Source of the DNA: Desarmillaria ectypa
Lineage: Eukaryota; Basidiomycota; Agaricomycetes; Agaricales; Physalacriaceae
DNA length: 64,000 nt
Assembly: GCA_030407005.1 (NCBI GenBank)
Contig: JAUDYN010000006.1
Location: 1,054,001 to 1,118,000 of the forward strand
Reading direction: 5' to 3'
Position numbers and translations under genes: made by a program. How positions within the stretch are numbered: the first letter of the stretch is position 1; every line of letters starts with the position of its first letter. Shown piece by piece: positions 56,851-64,000 of this stretch. The notes beneath the pieces are model-generated. The model had not been told where the DNA came from. It saw only the letters and a list, made by a program, of their open reading frames with translations, and searched no databases.

Positions 56851-57600
56851 TCGGCTGGGAAAATCCGACTATTTTTCCCTTTTTGGATTCCGTGGCGGGC
56901 ATGCTTCACCGTTAGACGCGTTCTCACCGTCAAGTCTAAGGCCTGGATTACTTCAGCACCATCTGCTGCATCGTACACGGATGTCTTGGCCCGTCGCCCG
57001 CCATTGTCGCCCGTCATACCGCATTGAATTTTCCCAAGATGTCAATCACATCACTCGTCGCAGGCACGGTAACGTTAAGACTTGCTGGTTCGCTATTCAA
57101 AAGGATATGGCACGAATGGGTAAAAAATCTCCACCGGTGAGAGCCAACTCAGTGTGCACACACTGAATGTCATTAGTTTGACGGAATGTCAGTAATTCTC
57201 AGGACGACATTGGACATACTTATATTGGACGTATGATTCTGGCATGTAGCCAACAACCAGCCATCTTGTGGCTTATCCTTGTTCTTTTGACTACACCATC
57301 TTGCTTCTATCGTATAGGGAATTCTGAAGGCTGTCCATTGGTCAGTATGGGCCCGTTCTGCTCTCAATGAACTGATTCATTAGTTAAGCAGGCGTTTGAG
57401 GGGGCTAAATATAACGAGCTTTGACCTAGATCATTGCGAGCAACCGGCCAGGCATACGACCAAGGCTAACGACACGCTTCGAAGCATGCTTGGCTTCTTG
57501 ACAGCCCTTTATCGTTGCCTCTCTGCTGCTTAGTGACCGTGAGAAGAAACAAACACAAGACCCGCGGATGTATATTTCAGTCAACCCCCTCTACCTTCAG
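56851..57600. other. Intergenic region, no supported gene
   Basis: Upstream flank of the Ser/Thr-rich gene. Only short unrelated frames on both strands. Confidence 0.4.
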
Positions 57601-57614
57601 CCATCATGACATCA

Positions 57615-57980
57615 TGAGCGATTGTAACGCTGATCAGACAGTCGTCGCGCAAGGTATCGACATCCGCATACGTGTCTTCACTCCTCTTCTAGTGCTATCA
57701 AGGTGTTTTATCCAATCTTATCTGCTTTTTTGTAGGGAAATCAGTGGTGCCGACATGCAGATAGCACCGGAGCTACAAGCTACCACTAAAACAACCGGTG
57801 AGTGCCTCTACGCTCTTTACCTTGAAAAGGTACTATGTTGATCATCAGCGATGGGACTACCTATCAACACAATACGGATGGCTCTTCCATCTTCGATAAT
57901 GGACGAGGCTTCTCGTTTTACAGGCCGCTTCCAGCTAAGACTGAGTCCCCCTCCCAAGGTATCATTGGTAAATAATTGAA
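57615..57980 (+). other. Possible small multi-exon gene, uncertain
   Basis: An ATG at 57615 (MSDCNADQTVVAQ) is followed by a GT..TTTTTGTAG interval, a short frame (SGADMQIAPELQATTKTT), a GTGAGT..ATCATCAG interval, and then open frames to about 57980. The splice signals look real, but the phases do not join cleanly into one protein and no family is recognised. It may be a decayed gene. Confidence 0.2.
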
Positions 57981-59056
57981 TTTCAACTTTGAGGCCTGTA
58001 CTTTGACGCATCGTGAATGCTCAAATCTGGCCTATCGGTTCAGCGCTGAAGATATGCATTTATTTAGGAGCGGGGAAGGCAGTAGGAATGAATTTGTACA
58101 GTACTTCATGATAAATTCTGGTGCACAAGTTGTGATGCACGTTTATTATTCCGAAATCAGATATGAACCTCACTTTAGCCTACGAGCTGTGCGAACTGAC
58201 GAGTATATCGGCCATCCAAGGGCGAACGTGTCTATCGATCCGAGTCGGAAGATAGCGAGTGGCATACCTCAACTATGAGCAACAGTCTTCAATGCAGGTT
58301 GATATTCCGAAGGCTACGAGTCTCCTGAAAGCGCGCGAAACAGCAGCGAAACCGAACCAGTCGGCCATGCCACTGAGCCTGGGATTGTTTGCTCTATAAA
58401 ATTCTGGCTAACCCGTAAACGCATTTCTTCCTTGGTATAGAAGAGCCCTTCATTATAGGTCAGTTCGCAACACCGCGTGGAGAATGGCTGTGAATTCACA
58501 GAGGTACAATAGTATATCAGACTCCAAAATACCCTTGCGGTGAAGATTCTTCACGGCGACACCCAGTAGCACAGGTTGCATTTAAACATTTACAGACATG
58601 TTCTTCCTGGATAGTTCACCTTCATGGCTTGTATTTACCAGTCCGCTATAATAAAAATCAGCCAGAGTCGTCAAAGCGAGTCGGCACATTGCACAGTGGT
58701 GTAAGAAGAGTTCGTCCGAGGTCAACACCATTGACTCACGGAATGCTCTCTTATGTAGAGACCTAACATTTATCTACACCGGGTTTCAATTCAAACTTCT
58801 ACAACACAGAATGTGCATTACTATCCGTCACCATCACCTAACCGCTCACGTCGAGTGGCTGTGGACATCCCGTCTGCGATTGTTTAAGCCATCGTGAAAG
58901 AAAGAGTGAGCCTCATTCCAAATGATCACGCCATACTCATCTTGTCACCTCCACATTCATCCTTAGTATCCTGTTGGTTTCGACGTAATCGTGGCATAAA
59001 GTGGTAGCGCAGCGACAACTTGTACCACATTGATTATCATTTGTTGTTTCACCTTG
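57981..59056. other. Low-coding stretch
   Basis: Frames of about 60-100 codons on both strands, none with recognisable motifs or convincing splice links. Confidence 0.4.
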
Positions 59057-59323
59057 TTAGATTGTATCTCGCCAACCGTCGGAAATCCTTCTAACTTTAG
59101 CGACAGAAAACCGAATGTTGGAAAGATCAAAGGTTAACAGTAAGTTAGTGTATTTGTCCAATATGGTGAGTTGCCGGAGACGTAGGTCAGGAATGACCTG
59201 ACCACTGTAGCAGTTGAACCCTTCCTGGCGATATCGAATATACAGAACATAATGACGTTCATGTTTCAAGGCCAGAAAAGGCTGTAAGAGTAGATCATTT
59301 CTGGTAGCAGTCTTTGTGATCAA
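59057..59323 (-). other. Unrecognised minus-strand frame, possibly an F-box-type gene fragment
   Basis: Frame of 88 codons with FLALKHERHYVLYIRY and LTFDLSNIRF, a leucine-rich pattern sometimes seen in mushroom F-box proteins. Too short and too weak to name. Confidence 0.2.
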
Positions 59324-59503
59324 TTCGTGTTGTGTTAGAACATTTTTGAAGAAATATAATGAGTCGATTTTTGGATAGGGGGGTTGATGGAAAGTTTGGG
59401 CAAGGCGATGGAATGAATGAAGGCGGGTACCTTTGCGTCAAGATTTTTGAAAAGAAAGGGCTTGGGGGTCACGGCGAGAGCGGATGCCCCATTGTCGAGT
59501 CAA

Positions 59504-59803
59504 TCAAGGCAGTTCGTCTGTCGACATCATGCCTAGCCAGCGCAAAGGCAAAGCTATGAATAGAAGCACCATTTTAGGCACAGCTTGGACAAGTTCCAGA
59601 TGGTAGGAAGGACCAGCAGACTCTAAGATATTTAGAACAAAGCCTTCGCAAGAGCAGGTAGGAGGGAGGATCGATCCTTTCAAGGAGTCGTCAAATTCTT
59701 CAGCGGATAAAGTTCCAAGAAGAAAGCGGGTACGGGCGTCATCCGTAGTTAAAACGGTTCGTAAGAAATGGTCGAGTGCAGTAAACGTGCCGAAAGTGTC
59801 CAT
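59504..59803 (-). other. Unrecognised minus-strand frame with possible intron
   Basis: From ATG 59803 (MDTFGTFTALDHFLRTVL) a frame runs to LVQAVPKM, followed by a GTGCTT..GACAG interval that could be an intron. No family recognised. Could be the 5' end of a small gene or a relic. Confidence 0.3.
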
Positions 59804-60680
59804 GGACTATGCAACGTCAACCGCTTTTTTTGAGCGCAGAAAAATGATACGAGGGTCTAATTGAGTCAAGAATCAGCTGGGTAGCTGCAGTACCCTCCAG
59901 CAGTCTCGACTTCCGTCGTATACGTCGCACGCCATCGTACGACGCGAACACTGAGTCGCGACACATCAAGCGCCAAAACCTACATGACTTGCCGCCGGCT
60001 CGACGTCACGCGTACGTGACGTACAATCGTACTAGTTCATGTTCCTCACCAAGATCGATACCCCTCATCTTTATTCGATGCTTCGCCACTCTACAAAGTT
60101 ATCTTTTTGCTGCATGTGACATGTCAATTTCTGTCGGTTACGAGCATGAACTCCATGAACTTACCCGCTGGCACAGCGAAATATTCAGTCGATGTTGATG
60201 GTGTGCGTTTACTGTCGGCTGTCTAGCGTCTGGCTAGGTATTGCACGGGATCATACTATCGGATTCGAAATGATGAACATGATAGAACACGACATTCTGG
60301 TCCCAGAGTATCCAATTCAGAGATTCTGATGTACCGTCTTTCTCGGCATTCTCGACGCCTATCGAGCGTCCCAAGAATTCTGTCGTATACAGAGACTCGT
60401 CTTAAGCTCCCTACTCCCTCACCTTCAGACAGTAATTTGAAGGTTAGGCCATGCTTATTCAATATTCAATTGCCAAATCTCAGTTACACTGTGCTGGTCA
60501 TCTCTCTGGTGATAGCATGGTCTGATATCCCGTTGTTAGATGCTCACTACTATTTCGCATCGGACTCGGAAGCATCGACTCAATGGCCTGCCTAACACGA
60601 GCCACGTTGGCAGTGCACGAGACTGGATTTTCTTAGCTGTCGTGATTTTCCATATTTGCTTCCGGAACTGACTGTCACTC
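59804..60680. other. Intergenic region with CpG-rich inverted repeat
   Basis: No gene seen. Holds the CRE-like inverted repeat described separately. Confidence 0.4.
60002..60024. promoter_or_regulatory. Inverted pair of CRE-like TGACGT half-sites
   Basis: GACGTCAC at 60002-60009 and GTGACGTAC at 60016-60024 form an inverted arrangement around GCGTAC. bZIP factors of the ATF/CREB type bind TGACGT cores. It stands between the start of the 59803 minus-strand frame and the plus-strand pseudogene; function is inference only. Confidence 0.3.
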
Positions 60681-63290
60681 ATGGCTAGACAGGTTCTCAT
60701 ATCCTTTTCTCGAAGGATGCTGAGGGTATTATGGAGACTTCTTTATGACCTTGCTGGCGGCCGTTCACAATTAAAGGCCGTTTTCTTCCTCTGGTCTGTC
60801 TTTAGGCGCCAATTTGGGCGTGGTTCAGGCGTCCTTGACGACAAGGCCTCTATGACAGGCTTACAACATGCCAACGGCACAGATCCATGTCCACCTACGG
60901 ATGCAAGTCCTCAACATTGCACGTTCACTCCGATGGACCGTGTCGATGAAGAGGGACCTGTGTCAACGATGTGCCGTAGTAGTGTCCCACCTGAAGGCTA
61001 TTTCATCGGACATACCTCAGAGTTGAATTTAGCAGACTACGCCCATATGGATCTATCGACTAGACGTATACCCCGCCATAGTTCTCGACCTTCATCCCTT
61101 ATGCAATCACCACCTGAACAGGATCCGCACCATCTATATCCTCCATCGATTCCCCTACGATCATCTCAAGATAACGGTCATTCAGTGACCGGTGTCACGG
61201 CATACACGCATACGAACTCATTGCACCATCAACTTTTGTGTTCTCCACAGTATCGCGATACGCCCATCTCCCAAGCTAGATACCGCAGCCTCAGTTGATG
61301 TGATGCAACTGACACCGGTTGTACAATCTGATCGGTCTAATTGTCCGACGCCGGGTGACATCACTAGACTCCCTACGTTGGCAACCACTTACCCTCTCTT
61401 CTGGCCCTTAGCGCCCGAACAGATGCAAAGATATAAAAGAGAACTTGTGTTTGTATCCCTTTTAAGAGACTTTCTGGTTTTGTCCATATCTAATGCAAGG
61501 AATCGAAAGAAACAGAATACTGGATTGATCCTTTTACAACTTCATTTCACGAGTACATTCAAGGTCTCTTTCTTCGGTCATGCTTGTAATTCATATTCTT
61601 ATGAAGCGATCGCATTCCCAATGATTGGGCAAGGTATGTACACACTGAAGGTGCTCGCTATTTTGTTCGCGAGAGGAAGATATCCCCATGCACTGGAAAC
61701 TATCATGACGCTATGATACCTTCCAGGTGTTTGCTACCGAGGATATTCACGGATATTAATATCTACGATTAGGACAAATTGGAATTCATTACGAAGTTTA
61801 TGGTCGATATGGAAGACTACATACGGGCAAAGGGCATCAACATATATCCTAATGTTGATCTTGTGTTTGACCTTATTCGAGACCCAGACAACGGTAGTAT
61901 TTGTTGTGCGTACTACTTGCAAGCCATGATGATCGGTCTATCTTTTGGCTGGACGACTTTAATGCCGCCTATTTCGATAGATGGAGTGAGATCAAAGGTG
62001 TCACTGAGCAATCCCATATCGGTCACGAAATAGAGGCGCAATACTGGTATGTACCTGCCCAGATGGCTTATTTGAAGCTTATATCGGCTAGGTATCATTG
62101 TCAGCTGTTTCCCACATGCCTAGAGATGACCTAAGATATCGTTGACGAACTTAGGGATATCCTGATATTCTGTCTTGGAGATTATTTTGCGCGATTAAAG
62201 TCATGTAGACTAATTCTGACTAAATCTTATAGATATGATGACTTCATCGAAGGCCAACTCTCCCTATAGCGTTATAGACTTACAGTCAATGATAAGTCTT
62301 ACGAATACTATCAAGAGTGAGGATCGATGGTTTTCCTCTCAGAACGTCTACTCAATTGTGCCCCAGAATCTGTTAAAAAAGGACAGAGAGGGCTCCTGGG
62401 GTCAGTGTGCAGCATAGGTGAATGACAATCATGCGTCACAGGCTGTCCTTGAACTGACTATTCGACAGGCCGTTTCATGTATATTTTTGGTAGGCCCGTG
62501 GAAGTATAACTGTCGGGCCAAGCCTTATATTCTCATAACCCAAAAATGATTCTACCTCTTCCACGGACAGCCTGGTGCCCAGCTTGAGCCCGAAAAGTCA
62601 GCTTACAGACGAAAATCTAAACATACACCTCTCATTGCCTTGCTATCGCCACTGTTGTTCTTCGCACTTGATACGCATCTTACTTCCCTAGAGAAGGTCT
62701 GGTGTGACGGACTACTCAGCAACGAACGATGGCATGTCCTTATCACGAAACTGAATATCGAATGGCAAGATTTCCTCCTCAATGTAAATATTGTATTACA
62801 TACCCTGGAGCTCGCCTTAACACATCTACAGGCTACTGTCTTGCTCAACGCCAATGTCGCATTCCTGGCCATTCAGAGTGGTGATGAGTCTAGTACCAAT
62901 GAAGGCCGATCACTCCCGCAGATTTTGAGTTACATCTCGGTAATTGGGAGTATCGGGTGCATTCTTCTGGATTTATTTCTTCTGGGGGAAAACCGCCCCC
63001 ACGCTCGTGACAGCCAGATGGAGACAGTAAGTAGTCATCCTGCCATTTCCTTATATGCATCTGAAACTTTCTTAGTCCAGCCTAAATTTTTACCTAAGGG
63101 AATCTGCCCTAGAAACCTTGGCTATCATGTACAGTTTGCCTTGGGCTCTACTCATGTGGGCGTGAGTATCTGTCTGTTCGTTCACCCTTCTTCATATTCT
63201 AACTCGAAACCAAGCATGCTTTCTTTCTCGCTAGCATTCAGTCTAATGTGTTTCACCGCCTCTGACTTGGCGGTTCGAATGAGTGAGTAG
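60681..63290 (+). pseudogene. Basidiomycete WW-like/integral membrane protein gene, decayed
   Basis: Pieces in order match a gene family I know only from mushroom genomes, whose function is unknown: a basic N-terminus (LRVLWRLLYDL), FWPLAPEQMQRYKREL, a 53-bp intron into ESKETEYW, WARYVHTEGARYFVRE (a WW-like HPEGxxY box), INIYPNVDLVFDLIRDPDNGS, FWLDDFNAAYF, SHIGHEIEAQYW, SPYSVIDLQSMISL, FHGQPGAQLEPEKS, then LLSPLLFFALD, ATVLLNANVAFLAIQS, ISYISVIGS-type helices and ETLAIMYSLPWALLMWA, ending at TAG 63288-63290. Disruptions: TAG at about 61771, a one-base loss near 61917, a TAA at about 62132, and an unresolved frame change near 61250 and 61560. The C-terminal half looks intact. Confidence 0.65.
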
Positions 63291-63741
63291 CACATAGTTA
63301 GTTATCGGTGTTCTCATCTTCTGGTGCATCATGACATCGCGGGGGTTTGAAGAATCGAGGCCTTCGCATATGTTTACATTCGCGTTTTGAGAGAATCTCC
63401 GTGGTCGATTATCCTTACGCTCGTATTTAAACGTTGTAAGGAGGTTTACTATTGGTAGGACAGAAGGAAAAGCCTCAACAGATTCAGATGAAACAGCGTT
63501 TAATGTATGATACTATACTGGGAGCAAAATTGGGGAGGGAAAGGTAGTGGATAAGTAGTTATTTAATTGTATCACTCCTGATTGTTGTGGAAAGAGCATA
63601 ATGTCATCTCAAAAATTAATATTGAAATCTGGCATGCCAGAACGGAGACAGGCGCCTTGGAAGAGGACTTTGTCACGAAGAAAGCTCATCGAATCTCTTT
63701 GAAAGACCATTCCATCAGTAACGCGCGCGACATGACGATTC
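63291..63741. other. 3' flank of pseudogene, nothing recognised
   Basis: No supported gene; short unrelated frames only. Confidence 0.4.
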
Positions 63742-63984
63742 TCAATGGTTCAAGTACAACGTGCGAAACAAGCTATAAGGAAACGGAAGGAAGGCAGGTG
63801 TTTCTATTCCTTGTGATTTAATATCCACTTCTGGAATAGGTGGAACTCTGACTCGTCGTACATGAGACATGCTCCGTTTCCGTACTTCGCCAGATGGTTT
63901 ATTGATGGTAGCGGCAACACCAGCTATCACTATCAAAACGAGTAATATCATGTCCGACTCTTGTATGTGGCCAGTAGCTGACAT
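63742..63984 (-). CDS. Small hypothetical protein with one hydrophobic segment
   Basis: Minus-strand frame of 80 residues starting MSATGHIQESD, followed by MILLVLIVIAGVAATIN, a plausible membrane helix, then a basic segment (KRSMSHVRRVRVPPIP). It begins 16 bases from the window edge, so upstream context is missing and it may be one exon of a larger gene. No family recognised. Confidence 0.3.
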   Translation of the reverse strand: MSATGHIQESDMILLVLIVIAGVAATINKPSGEVRKRSMSHVRRVRVPPIPEVDIKSQGIETPAFLPFPYSLFRTLYLNH

Positions 63985-64000
63985 TCTTTACTGTGTAGGA

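Noticed and set aside
56762..57166. Plus-strand frame of 134 codons
   Set aside because: No motif, no homology pattern, and it overlaps the upstream region of the membrane protein gene; judged fortuitous.

Overview
The window is fungal nuclear DNA, most likely from a mushroom-forming basidiomycete (Agaricomycetes). The gene-bearing part has very short introns (about 50-80 bp) with GT..AG borders, compact divergent genes, a GWT1/PIG-W gene, a mitochondrial mL59 gene, an ALY/REF (Yra1-type) gene, a DUF4238 gene, MYND-finger relics and a decayed member of a family I associate with basidiomycetes only. No species can be named from the sequence alone.

Layout. Positions 1 to about 44,100 are a nested retrotransposon cluster. 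It holds five copies (G1-G5) of one Ty3/Gypsy chromovirus family, one complete but stop-riddled Ty1/Copia element, three copies of a long LTR of another element (LTR-B; two complete, one truncated), and a gag-like fragment of an unrecognised element. G1 (+, 1-5319) sits in the 5' LTR of G2. G2 (+, 5320-7478 and 17397-22594) is split by G3 (-, 7479-17396) and by LTR-B copy 2. G3 carries LTR-B copy 1. G4 (+, 22595-41821) carries G5 (-, 29654-40445), which carries the Copia element (34337-38899). From about 44,100 the sequence changes abruptly to CpG-containing genic DNA: TENA/THI-4 (+), mL59 (-) and ALY/REF (+) sharing a 110-bp divergent promoter, a SET-methyltransferase pseudogene with a solo LTR, DUF4238 (+), two MYND-family relics (-), GWT1 (-), a Ser/Thr-rich single-pass membrane protein (-), then a poorly coding stretch ending in a decayed WW-like/membrane-protein gene (+).

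How the parts relate. Each Gypsy copy follows LTR - small hydrophobic ORF - gag (Pro-rich N-terminus, coiled coil, gag core, CCHC knuckle) - pol in the -1 frame (protease, RT, RNase H, integrase, chromodomain) - LTR. No copy is intact. Damage is mostly in-frame stops explained by C-to-T or G-to-A change, often CGA to TGA, and CpG is nearly absent from the cluster. That fits cytosine methylation plus deamination, or a RIP-like process, on heterochromatin of the kind a chromodomain integrase would be expected to target.

The most unusual observations are: a conserved small transmembrane ORF upstream of gag that overlaps the gag start in another frame; an element (G5) with a clean target-site duplication but two LTRs of different core-promoter type; LTR-B insertions whose 4-bp duplications both derive from CCGA; and a solo LTR whose duplication copies a splice acceptor. 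I do not see a defence system, CRISPR array or biosynthetic cluster.
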